In this document: piece by piece, positions 33,501 to 44,929 of the stretch
Layout: every line of letters begins with the position of its first letter
How positions within the stretch are numbered: position 1 is the first letter of the stretch
Origin: Mytilus trossulus
Taxonomy: Eukaryota; Mollusca; Bivalvia; Mytilida; Mytilidae
Assembly (NCBI RefSeq): GCF_036588685.1
Contig: NC_086382.1
Coordinates: forward strand, 68,370,929-68,434,928
DNA length: 64,000 nucleotides
Direction: 5' to 3'
Notes under the pieces: generated by a model
What the model was told of the DNA's origin: nothing
The model's database searches: none
What the model saw: the letters and a program-made list of their open reading frames with translations, nothing else
Program-made: the position numbers and the translations under genes

Positions 33501-34021
33501 CTTATAAAAAATGCAAATAATTGTTTTGTCATTTACATGTAACATTCAATTAAAAAAAAACATTAATAAAAATATGATAAATGTAGTAATGCCAATTTTA
33601 TTTCGATCAACGTGTGATCGTCAGTAAATAAACAGGCCACTTTCGAGTTAGGTCTCTCGCCAGAAAATATCTGTGTCATATCGGTCTCTTGTAGAGAGTT
33701 ATTGCATTGGCAATCATACAACATCTTCTTTTTTATCTTCTTTTTTTTTTTATATTGGACGTTGTTGGACAAAAGTTTGATTATGGTCAAAAGCTAGTAT
33801 CTAGAAGGAAATTTTGTTAAAATTAAATTTTTGTCTCCATTTATTAACGTCAAAATGAAGTCCAAATATGTTAGTATACGGAACATTTAAAAAACTATGA
33901 CTTTACAAAAGAAAATAATCCCTTCTGTTGTGAAACTCAACATTCTGGTAACGTCACCAATACCTATGAAAGACTGCACACTACTGGCAAAGATAACTAC
34001 CATAACAAACAATATAAAAAC

Positions 34022-34182
34022 CTTTCTCCATTTCTCCTGTGATTTGTTTACAAAATCAACTCCTTTGGTTTCTCGTAAATAAAAGCAATCTGGACTAAAC
34101 AACACATGCCTCTGCCACATGACATCCTCAGAATCAGAGAAGTACAGCTTGAAGTTACAACAGCAACAAATCAAGGAATCGT
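34022..34182 (-). CDS. Gene 3, BIR2 second-half exon (phase 1 to 0)
   Basis: The minus-strand acceptor is TTTAATTTCGTAG and the donor GAGAAAG|GTTTTT. It reads DDSLICCCCNFKLYF and keeps CX2CX16HX6C (Cys..Cys, WQRH, SPDC). It is diverged: the usual GE.D.V before the first Cys is shortened to DDSLI, and four cysteines stand in a row. It ends QEKWRK like gene 2's QKDWRK, in the same phase. Confidence 0.8.
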
Positions 34183-35238
34183 CTACGAAATTAAAATGCA
34201 TTTGTCGACCAGCAACCGATATAACATAATGATATAACATATATTGTATTACAAAGGATAAACAGTAATTAATACAATAGACACTGAGATATGATGCCGA
34301 AATTGTGATTTCACCAAGCGAATCGTGTTCAGCTTGGATTTTATGCGAAATATATATTACACCTTTTTAAGTTGCAAAACTTAAAATAGATTAAAAATGG
34401 CCAGTACAATAGCATGTTTTACAAAAATTGAGCTCTGATGAAAACATTTTAACAAATGTGTGTATTTTATTTAAAAACAATGTAACGTAGTGCATTTAAG
34501 TTATTTTGTTTTTCAATTTCTAGACATTCCCATAAATTATCCTTCGTTATATTAAAAATGAGATTATTATGAGTTTTGTGTACCTGACCTAACCTTTAAA
34601 TTCATTATCGAATTAACCTCGTGAACATTCTCCTTAAAGGACTTATTGATTGCAGGAGAAAAATATTAAGTTATTGAGTGGGTACGTCGTACATGAACAT
34701 GTATGTATTACAAGTATTTTTCAATATAATTGTTTCATTGTTTTCTTCGTATGCTTTGATTATTTCACTATCTTTTCATTTAATTTTGCTTATGTGCTAA
34801 TTTCTGCTCACGAAATTTTCAAGCTACCAATTGAGGAATTTAAAAGTGTCGAAGTCGTGAGTTAACTTAAATTTCAAAGTTCAATTATTTTTATCGGTTA
34901 TCATGTTTTATCAATTTTAAGTATACCTGCAAAACCATTGTTTATTTTTGTTTATGAAAGGAACTTTACGTTGACGTACATACAGTGTAACACATACATA
35001 TAACGACAACAAATGTAGTTTACGATAACTTTTTTAATTTGTTATCGCATAATTACTTAATATTGGATGTAAGTTGTCTTCTGATTGGCTTACAGTGTTT
35101 TGTCTATCAGCTCATATACAACATTTTGTCATGTGAAGACGTCCTCAACGTTTTTTTCACGATTTAAATGCAAATTTAGAATTAAATTATCAGGAATGCC
35201 TGTAACATTTTTTCTGTCTATTAACATAAAAAATGAAA

Positions 35239-35750
35239 TAAAATTGAGAATGGAAAATGGGGAATGTGTCAAAAAGACAACAACCCGACTATGGAAAAGA
35301 CAACAGCAGAAGGCCACCAACAGGTCTTCAATGTAGCGAGAAATTGCCGCACCAGGAGGCGTCCTTCAGCTGCCCCCTAAACAAATATATACTAGTTCAG
35401 TGATAATGAACGCCATACTGACCTCCAAATTTGTACACAAGATACTAAAATTAACAATAATACAAGACTTACAAAGACCAGATGCACCTGACTTTGGACA
35501 GGCTCACAAATGCGGCGGGGTCAAACATGTTTATGAGATCTCAACCCTTCCCCTGTACCTCTAGGCAATGTAGAAAAGAAATTGCATACATTACGCACAT
35601 TAAAATTCAGTTCAAGAGAAATCCGAGTCTAATGTAAGAAGATGTAACCAACATAAAATAAACAAAATTACAATAAAACATAAATAACAACAGACTACTA
35701 ACAGTTAACTGACATGCCAGCTCAAGACTTCATTAAACTGATTTAAAGAT
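35239..35750 (-). mobile_element. Penelope-like 3'-tail copy (family A)
   Basis: It begins AAATTGAGAATGGAAAATGG, continues through TGCGGCGGGGTCAAACATGT, and ends near CAGCTCAAGACTTC. It is antisense to the tail of 20890-23700, in the large first intron of gene 3. Confidence 0.85.
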
Positions 35751-36083
35751 CAGCAACGCAGTTTATTCAATGTGCACCACTTTTTTGTATGTTATTTCTT
35801 CATAGACAGAAAAAATATAACAGTCATCCCTGAAATAAATTAGTGTGCCAAGCTATTTATACAATTTTATTTCATATACTTTGAGAATCAGTCTCAATAT
35901 TGGATAATAAATGACCACATGACAATTTTTATTCTTCAGTAAAAAATCCATTGATCTTGACCTGGAAACCTGTGGTTTTAACATACTTTGACATGGTAAT
36001 GGCCAGTGTGGCATTGGTTTCTCTGTTAGGAGTGACATTCCTTTAATAAAACGCAAAACAACATATACAATATTTTTGTACAT

Positions 36084-36540
36084 TTGATATTTTATAAATT
36101 AAGAAAACTTGGTGTTATTGATTTGTTTTATAATGTTGTGAAAGATATGTATAGTAAAACTTTATTGTCAGTGAAAATTGACCCTAATCATGTAACTGAC
36201 ACTTTTTCGTCTTTTATAGGAGTTAGACAGGGAGATCATTTAAGTCTCATCTTATACAACACTTTTGTTAATGATATTCCAAATATATTTGATGAGGATT
36301 GCTTTCCAGTTAAATTAAATAATACAAAACTCAATTGTCTGATGTATGCAGATGATCTAATGTTGCTTTCTGAAACTCCTAGGGGTCTACAGATCTGTTG
36401 CAATAATTGGGGACTGGAAGATAATATTACTAAATCCAAAGTCATAATTTTTAGCAATTCTGGTAGACTTCTTTCTACTCAATTTCATTTAAATAATACC
36501 CCCCTAACGAACACAAAAAATATACCTACATGGGTGTCAT
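36084..36540 (+). mobile_element. Fragment of non-LTR reverse transcriptase
   Basis: An open frame reads LFYNVVKDMYSKTLLSVKI and then IGVRQGDHLS, with the catalytic YADD at ~36346-36357 (MYADDLMLLSETPRGLQ) and the thumb (KSKVIIFSNSGRLL). The family's YTY-GV block is present just before 36540 but in another frame (TATACCTACATGGGTGTC), so there is a frameshift near the A6 run at ~36516. It stops abruptly where a family D-like repeat begins. It is inserted in gene 3's first intron in the opposite orientation. Confidence 0.85.
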
Positions 36541-37455
36541 GGAAAGACCTTTTGTTTTTCTTCTGATTATTTTTTTTTCTTCTGCCGCCGGAGATGCTGT
36601 TTTGTCTTACAACATATAGAATGGATTTTTCGCCACTGATGTTGTACAGTAATGGGGGTTTCAAAACTCAGCCTGTGTGACCGAACTCTTATTCTTATAG
36701 GAGTTATCTCCCCGCGCCCTCCTTTTCTTGTTATCGCTATGTCTCTAAAACCGTAAAAGATTTTAACAAACTGTTTTCACTAAATTGTTCGTCTACTCTT
36801 AAGAATGATTTGGTTTACTTTGAATAGAGTGATCGGAAGACATCTTATGGGAGTTATTTCCCTTTGCAATTTAAGATAGACGATATTTTGGATAAATTCA
36901 TACGTTATAAGTCGTAGAGGCCTACAGTCTTTTGATATGAAGTCCTTGGTCCATTTGAAGAAAATTGAGGTCGAGGTTAAAGGTCAAGATCATGCTATAA
37001 ATTTTGAATTTTGTTTGTTATCGATTTTCAAAAGAAACTGTTACAGTTAATGATATGATATGTTTGCCAAATTACTGTTTACAATAAGACGCAACTTCAA
37101 CCTTTTCAAGTCGAAGAGGTTTGATTAACCCATGATCTCCCCTCATGCATTTAAAATCATGATATTTCTCCACAACCATACGTCAAGTGATTGACCTGGG
37201 GTCTTTTCACTTGAGATCACTGACCCATGACCTCAAAATAGAGGTCAAGATCAAAGGTCAACTTGAAGTTCTAGATTTTGACCGTTGCTAAAAGTTCTTT
37301 CTGGTTCATTATAAAACAATTAAGTCTTCTGCATAAATCTATTAATTTTATTTTTTTCTATATCAGTTTGATTTACCACATTACATCAACACATAGTAAC
37401 AATTTCTTACTTTTCTATTTCATTCTTATTATCAAGGTGGAAAGACCTTCAATTG
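36541..37455. repeat. Repeat related to family D, inserted in the LINE fragment
   Basis: It begins GGAAAGACCTTTTG and ends GGAAAGACCTTCAATTG. The interior has phrases such as GAGGTCAAGATCAAAGGTCA and GGAGTTATCTCCC that also occur in 41700-42800. No open frame of note. Confidence 0.55.
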
Positions 37456-37503
37456 TTCTCTGAAGTATTGGTATTTATTAGTAATTGTACTATAATTACT
37501 TAC

Positions 37504-37987
37504 CAGAATAAAATAGTCCAGTTCTTGCAGCATGTTTATACTGTTTAAGCATTTCCTTGTAGAAACAATTTTTAAAAGAATCCATTCTCTTATTCAGTTC
37601 AGCATACTCTTTATGAACATAGAGCTGTGTAAGTGTTGAACATATTGAGATATTGGTAGAATATGAAAAGTCATATCTGGAATCATTACACCAGTTAGTT
37701 ATAAAGCTGCAACATTTTGATAGCCGTTTATGAGCCTCAACGGGTGTTTCATTAGTCTTCCATGTAGTGGGTATTGTAAAAATTCCACACACAAAGCATC
37801 GTATAACATATATACCAGTCTTTCCATCACAAAAATAAAATCCTGCTTCTGATAAATAAGTTCTTGGATATTGACTTTCCAGAGGCCAATTTCGAAACGT
37901 ATTCTGTCGATAAAAAGGACAAGAAAAGGGCAATCCGTCCGTATAATGATATATTTTAATCGAAGTTACAAAGGAATGTATTTTCAT
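37504..37987 (-). CDS. Gene 3, first coding exon found: complete BIR1 plus BIR2 first half
   Basis: The frame is open from ATG at 37987 (an in-frame TAA lies nine codons upstream, with no other Met between) to the donor TATTCTG|GTAAGT, ending in phase 1 (161 codons + 1 nt). Residues ~30-97 are an uninterrupted BIR with YLSEAGFYF and ligands Cys64, Cys67, His86, Cys93 (CX2CX18HX6C). Residues ~128-161 are the first half of BIR2 (NKRMDSF...ARTGLFYS), completed by the exon at 34022-34182. Exons found so far (37504-37987, 34022-34182, 33374-33500, 30116-30291) give 316 codons in frame. Product: IAP-family protein with three BIRs, paralogous to gene 2. A 5' non-coding exon further upstream is possible. 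Confidence 0.85.
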
Positions 37988-38709
37988 ATTTGATCGGTAA
38001 AACTTTTCATAACTTTAATCATTGAAAAATATATATTTTAAAGATCATTTATCAATTATAGGAAATTCAATTATTTGTTTGTATTTAAATGTTGCAATTA
38101 ATTATTGTTATTACATGCAACAGATTTATGATTCGAAATTGATAAAAACTTTAGTTATTATTATATGTTTTAACATTTTGATATTTTGCACAGTATACGA
38201 ATGCATTTTCGCTATATAATAATAAACAATTGATGATAACAGCTAGGCTACGACCAAGAGATATAAAAAAAGGTCTTACGTTAGAAAAGGACGTATGACT
38301 TTATAAATTTCAGGATATATGTAATATTTAAATTCGATTTCTAAACCTAAAGTGGTCTGATAATTGTACAAAAAAAAATGCCGATCTTGTCTTTTCCTCA
38401 ACGAAAATCTGCAACCACAAACACTTCCTCAAAGTCTGCAAAAAAAAAAGAGAACACAATTGTATGATTTTATTCACAATAGTATATGTGCCCTACGATG
38501 AGAGGTTTTAAAGACTTGAACTTGTCAATATGAAAATCAGGCAACATGTGATTTGTAGTTAAATATTTAAGTTGCAATTGGTTTGGTATAGGTATAAAAA
38601 AAAAAGATAGGTACAGACTGAAATGGAGAGGTATTTTCAAGTAAAATAATTTATGTTTATATTTTAAAAGGCTACTGGCATCGATACTTTGGCTGGCAAA
38701 GATTATAGA

Positions 38710-38765
38710 AAGGTTGTACATGGATTTATGAGTTTTGAACAGTTGTATACTACTGTTGCCTTTAT
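38710..38765 (-). repeat. Short fragment of repeat family E
   Basis: The reverse complement of ATTTATGAGTTTTGAACAGT and the following CTACTGTTGCCTTTATTTAT matches about 57270-57320. Confidence 0.6.
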
Positions 38766-38984
38766 TTATAGAAAGGACCTTTTGTTCTTTTTTTCCCAAT
38801 GCGAACTGGTATGATAAGTTTGTGACTGACAGTATCGGATATAATATCTGCAAGTTTGTATTGGTTAAGTGGAGTTTTATATCTTTAGTTTCCAACATGA
38901 GTTGTGCAGAGAAAAAAGTTTTAAAAGGGGTAAAAAATACAGCTTCGTCTGACTGAGATAAAAACCTATAATTTCTATTTTTTC

Positions 38985-39870
38985 ATAATAAACTCATCAT
39001 AGATACCAGGACTAAATTTAGTATATACGCCAGACGCGCGTTTCGTCTTCAAAAGCTATGAATGGGAGCAAGTCATGATAACTGGAGAAATATTGCATAG
39101 AAGGCGATATATAGTAGCGATGGCTATGGCCGTCTCTGTGGGTTTCAAATGTTACTTAGCATGTGTGAACAAAATCCGTAGACATATAATACGTACAAAT
39201 ATCAAAAATAGGAGTACAGCAGTCAACATTGTGGTATTTTTTTTTTAAACACTAAGATACAAACAAGGGTGTAACAAATAAGACAAGAATACACAAAAGT
39301 ATCATAGCACACCAACATAATGACGGGATGTATAAATACAGAGCAACCCCAAGTAACAAAAACACTAAGCCGTATGTATATAAACTAAGCACATAAAAAA
39401 AGATAAAACAAAAGACAGCAATACACATTTTGTACTATAGAACAATAACACAATGACGGGATATATAAGTACCGAGCCACGTCAAATGAATATCACCAAT
39501 AACAGACTAACTGAAATAATCATGTCCATCAAGAAAAATTAAAGAATACTATAACACGTTATTAATACGATAAACAACGTCAGTACTAAGAATGTATAAT
39601 TCGAGATACTAGTAATCGTTTATTTAGTGTGCAGTTGATACTGAATAATTATTAACAAAGTCTTGGTACCTCCCGATGAAATTTTACCGAAAAGGGACGC
39701 GACTTTATTTACATTTCCCTGGTTCGTCGACTTTCTGATCAGGCCACATTAATGATATCCACGTCAACACCGAAGTAATTCCTACTGAGCCGGTGATATC
39801 CTAAGGGACGAAACGTTCACCAGCAGTGGCATCGACCCAGTGGTGTAAATTGTTATACAAAGATTAACTT
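38985..39870 (+). repeat. Interspersed repeat family C, probably near full length
   Basis: It starts AACTCATCATAGATACCAGG, has TATATACGCCAGACGCGCGT, and ends with TGATATCCTAAGGGACGAAA and CATCGACCCAGTGGTGTAAA. Internally, ATAATGACGGGATGTATAAA (~39318) is repeated as ACAATGACGGGATATATAAG (~39452). Non-coding. Confidence 0.7.
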
Positions 39871-40847
39871 TTCGGTTCCCCTTTGCGTAACTTGTGTAAT
39901 GTTTGAAAATGCAAAACTTTCTTACATATGAAGTATATCTAGATATAATTATATTAAATGCATTTTGATTCCGAAATTATAAACACTCCAAATTCTAAGA
40001 GTGTGTTTTTTTTTCTCTTCACATGTCACAGTAGATTAGGTAATCGTGGAAATAAACAAAAAACATTATCTTAATTGATGAATGTCTTTGACATGTCCCC
40101 CTTTTGAAAGATACAGGGTTATAAATCGGTACCCTATCTTGCATTAATTCTTTAATGATTAATATAATTGTAATATATTGTATGGAATGGACGGTAGACA
40201 TATCTACATCAAAATAACAATGATTTTCAAAATAACGTGTAGTGGTTGTTAAACTTTGTATGTTCGCCTTTTTTTATTTCAACTTTACATTACACATGTT
40301 ATAAAAGTACTCGTTGTTGCGTAATGTTGGATAAAAACAATATTTGTAGTATGATTATATTATTCTTCTTCTATTTAATATATTTTTCAAAAATGCACAT
40401 AAAACATCCAAACAAGAATACAAATTGTTTTCCTGATGAAAAGAGTGTTGCGCAATAATCAATGATAATGTGTAATATCAAATATTGCAAACATGTTATT
40501 TTTAAATATCTATTTATACGTCATCCTTTATCGTAAACAATACTTATAGCAAACTAACAAACATATATTAAATAACTTACGTTATATTGTTCTACATAAC
40601 ATTGAACATCATCTCCATGAAATTATCACCAATGCGTTTGTCATTTATAAATAAAACAAATACGTATACATGTATAATTGTTAGTGTACATGACGTACAT
40701 GTGATGATGTCTCATACAGAAGATCTTACCTGAAAAACGAGGAAGTTAATAGCTGAGATAATAATTGGTGTGTTATATTCGTTTTAAGATGTAAAATAAT
40801 TTAAATGAGAAAACCATAGGTCTGATGTTAGTACAAAACCAAAAATA
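39871..40847. other. No recognised feature
   Basis: AT-rich intergenic sequence between divergent genes 3 and 2. No exon supported. Confidence 0.4.
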
Positions 40848-42875
40848 ACTAGTATCTCAATTGTTTGTAAAACAATTGAAAGGTCTTTCCTGTAAAAGTG
40901 ATGTTTTCGTAATGTTCTTTGTACGACCTTTCGTTCGATATACGACAAGCATACCTTCTGTAACTTTTCGCGTTTTACACTTAATGACCTCATCCGCCTA
41001 CATTTTTTAGATCGGAAGTATGATATATGTAACACAGGGTAGATGAGCTTTCATTTGATATGCGACAACGCCATGTTTTAAAAAGTTTGATTGTTGCACT
41101 TAATAACCTCATCCAACCAATTTTTGGAGGTTGGGAATTTGATATTTCAAATGTATACATCATGACCTTTCATTTGATATACAACAACCCTATCGTAAAA
41201 GAAAATTTATTTTTTGCACTCAATGACCCCATCCAACCAATTTTTGGGGGACGTCAATTTGAAATTTGAAATGTACGCTTTATGTTCTTTCATTTGATAT
41301 GCGACAACCTTACCATTTGAGAAATTTGAATGTTTGCACTAAATGACCCCACCCTTCCCCCTGGGATGAAAAGGGGGGTTAAAATTTTCATTTTTTAAGT
41401 AGAGTTTATTAAGACCTTCAATTTGATATATCAGATGACCCCATTTGACAAAGTGCAAATAATGATGCAATATCAACTATATAAATAGAAGTTATGAAAC
41501 TTACAAAGTCAATGCAAAACATGAAAATTTCAAATTGATTTTTTGGTGTTTTTTTCCATGGAATGTTTTTGGTATTTGGTCAAACACATAACTATGTCCA
41601 CCTCTTCAATTTCTAAAACATTTTTCGTGGTAAGCTCTTGATGATTCAGAAATACATGCCTCCGCTCGCAAAACTTCAAACTGCATTATCTCTAAAACGA
41701 CAATAGATATCTCAAATCTGTTAAATGATAAATGATCTACAGTTGAAGGACAACATTATAGAAAAAGAATGTGGACAATTTCAAAGTTCACCAAGGTCAC
41801 AATTAATCATCAAATATATGATGCAATACAAAACTTGAGAACCGGAAGTCGTAGAGACATGGGACTATCACCATTCAACTCAGGACCACTTGACCTTTCA
41901 AATATCACAAGGTCAAGGTCATAGTATAATGTGAAGGTCAAGGTGAAATTTCATCATGACCTGACATTGACCTCAAATTGAAGGTCTTGAACTACTGATC
42001 ATCTTTGCAGTTTATAGTAGGTTGATATATGTTACCTTTAAAAAGATATACACACAATACTATACTTTTAAGAATCATCCCGTCGTAACTTTTGAACAGA
42101 CAGTCGGAATCTTTTGAGCTCAGTGTATAAAATGTAGAGCTCGTCGAGAGGAACATTTTATACACTGTAAGTATGCAGCAAACTCTTATCGTTTTCTTAA
42201 TATGCAAGCTTGAAATTGCAGCGTAATTTTTTTTTGCACTTGGTGACCTTTGACCTTGGGTGCAAATTAAAGGTCACATGAACTTAAGATTATTGGTGTA
42301 GGTCCCAAGTCTTTACGACTTCCGGTTCTCGAGATACAATTTTTCAAAAATTGTGTATATTTTTTCAAGGGAAATAACTCCTTATAAGGGTTAACAACAA
42401 AATGATTGTATATGTTTATTATCATTGCCATTTGGTCTTGTACATGTTGCCGTAATCAAATCGATTCTATCTTGAATACTTTTTGAGAAAAATGTAAAAG
42501 AAAGAAATTGCTTCAAGGGGACGTAACTCTCATAGGGAATGATGAAATCCTTAGCAGCCTCATATGGTAACACATCATGATGAGATCTAACTTTTGTCCA
42601 AATAAGGTCATGATATCTTTTAAAACATTTAAGGGGGGCCATGTTGAAAAAAATCAATAAAAGGGAGATAACTTCTAAAGGGGATGATGAAATCCTACAA
42701 AAGTTCATCTGGTAAAAGTTCATGATGAGGTCTACCGATGGTCCATATTTGGTCTTGATAACTTCAACAGAAAGGGGAGGAGGCCATGTCAAACAAATGC
42801 TGGATGAAAAAAAAGAAAAAAAAACATTAGAAAAACAATAAGGTCTTTCCTCGCGGAGAGGAAAGACCTTAATTA
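40848..42875. repeat. Complex repeat family D, long copy with tandem ~120-bp units
   Basis: Units with the phrases TTTCATTTGATATGCGACAA, TTGCACTTAATAACCTCATC and CCAACCAATTTTTGG repeat about every 120 bp between 40920 and 41380. A non-repeated part follows with GGTCAAGGTCAAGG-type strings. It ends in a perfect hairpin (AAGGTCTTTCCTC/GAGGAAAGACCTT, 42840-42870). The same AAGGTCTTTCC string occurs near its left end (40881). The minus-strand 167-codon frame at 42391-42894 lacks any domain and is part of the repeat. Confidence 0.68.
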
Positions 42876-43013
42876 CAAGCAGTATTAGCAACAACCATTG
42901 ACAAATTCTGGATTTTATGCTTTTGATTTTGGACAGGCTTATACAGAAAGTCGCGGGATAAAATTATCTTCATTTTTACTCTAACTAAAACATTGAATTT
43001 GGGAATATTTTAT

Positions 43014-43085
43014 AATAATTAATTAATAATAATAATAATGATAATAAATAATAATAATTATAAAATAATAATGAATAATGAATAA
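43014..43085. repeat. AAT-rich simple repeat
   Basis: Interrupted (AAT)n microsatellite. Confidence 0.85.
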
Positions 43086-44929
43086 GCAAGGTATATAAAC
43101 ATAAGCTCTAATGAGCTTTTAACCGACATTTTATAATGAATACCAATTGAAATTCAATTCAAATCTGTATTACTATGGATAAAACCTTACATTTGTAGCA
43201 TATGACAAAACGTAACAAAATATCAACAAATAATATCAACAAAATCATTCATATAAAAAGTGAAAGTAAATATTTTGATAGTCCTCTTACCTCAATTCTA
43301 AAGACTGTTTGAAAAAGAATCCAAGCTTTTCTACATAAAAGTATGATCTTTTGTTAAGGAAATATGTAAATTTGTCATTATTAATTGAATCTATAATTAA
43401 CTTTGATAAATTACTTCCTTGTCCGCCATGATGGTTACCCAATGATTAAAAATATAATATGACTATGTTTTTAAGGACGTATATACTGACTTGAAGGTAG
43501 GTATGATAATGGTAAACACCAATTGTCTTGTATTGTTTATGTATCAAAAACAATCTTTATTCGTTAATATGTGTTTGTTTATGAACTACAATTATTTCAA
43601 GGGAACGGTCTGTAAAGAAGAACAGTTTTAATTAAAAATAACCCAGTTCATAATCCTTTATTCCAATCATGATATTATTAATATGATAACGAAAATTGAA
43701 ATTGGGCCCCTATGAAGCTTTATACATGGTCCCACTACACATTTTGTATAGTTTGTTTGTCAGTGACCTCTCAAGATCACCCACCCTTTTCAAATTTGTG
43801 GATCCACATCTGGTTGAAGTTATAAAGCTACACAATGACAATTATATTCTTTCATGAAAGGTATCATCTGTAAAAAAACGGCAAATGAATAAATAAAGGA
43901 ATATTTATAAATGCGAAAGTTCAAAATCGAAAGTTGAGAACTGTATGAACTGTATATATGAACCGTACAAAATTGAAAGTTGATAAATTTGAAATTAGAT
44001 TTTCAAATGACAAAATGGAATGATCAAATTTATAAGCTGCATTTCTGCTGCATCATGCAAGCTTGATATGCTTAACAAGACTTTAGAGGAGATATAGATA
44101 AAAAGATGTGGTTGCAAATGAGACAACTCTGAATTTACAAGAGAACAAATACTCAAAACATATTTATCTAAGTCATATAAATGTAATCAACGTATGGACA
44201 TTCAAAACATACAAATTCAAACCATATTGGAGAACATATGAATATGTGCTCATATTTGTTAATGATCAAATATATTTTTTTGTGTATCTCAAATTTTAGG
44301 ATTTCTTCTTTGATTTCACGAATCTCATATAATACTGGAGTTGATACAAAAACAGCGATGTTTATTTGTCTGTTACAATACACAAATAGGTAATAAAATA
44401 AATGAATCCGATATGTTACTTTTGAAAAACGAAAAAACATTTGAGTAACTTAGTATTAAATGAATACATGACGTAGAATCAATAACGAACACTTGTAGAA
44501 CGTTTCTTGTAAATATATTGATAAAGGGCATACATGTAAAAAGGCGATTCTTTAATTGGAAGAACCTGTTTTGCATACCAAACCTCTAAGTGGCAGTGCG
44601 CTTTTGTATGCAACTAACTATGTATTCGGTTTTTTTCAGTGTTGGTTGCATTTCTGCTAACATTGATAATGCAATGTTCAACTCCTTTTACAATTAAACC
44701 TGTACCATTTTTAACTATGAAGTTTTGAAACAAAGGTCACAATTTAGGTCTGTGAGGCATTTTTTCAATTCATATTAGCCGAACCTCTAAGAGTTTACAC
44801 TTACTCTAAATTTCTTAACTCCTACCTTCAGGCTTGACTACCACAGATTGCAACATCACCAATATGCATTTGTATATTTACTTGTAACATTCCCAAGTTA
44901 TTTCTCACCAAAAGAGGCGTGGTTTGAGA
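43086..44929. other. No firm feature; possible 5' non-coding exon of gene 3 near 43288-43327
   Basis: On the minus strand TTTATGTAG|AAAAGC...GAATTGAG|GTAAGAGG (about 43289-43328) has acceptor- and donor-like ends. It could be an untranslated exon of gene 3, but two weak splice matches are not proof. The rest shows nothing I recognise except a short family-B-like string (AAAGATGTGGTTGCAAATGA) at ~44102. Confidence 0.3.

Noticed and set aside
33887..34021. Extension of the BIR2 exon of gene 3 beyond 34022 (hydrophobic tail)
   Set aside because: The reading continues past a good GT donor into intron. The spliced version joins BIR3 in phase, as in gene 2, so the membrane-like tail is intronic translation.
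36900..37265. AGGTCA half-sites resembling nuclear-receptor elements
   Set aside because: They occur as part of a dispersed repeat with the same strings at 41900-42260, so they are repeat sequence rather than evidence of regulation.
38470..38898. 142-codon minus-strand open frame
   Set aside because: No domain, low complexity, overlaps a family E fragment; probably chance.
42391..42894. 167-codon minus-strand open frame
   Set aside because: It lies in the family D repeat, whose related blocks occur as non-coding sequence elsewhere; no domain seen.
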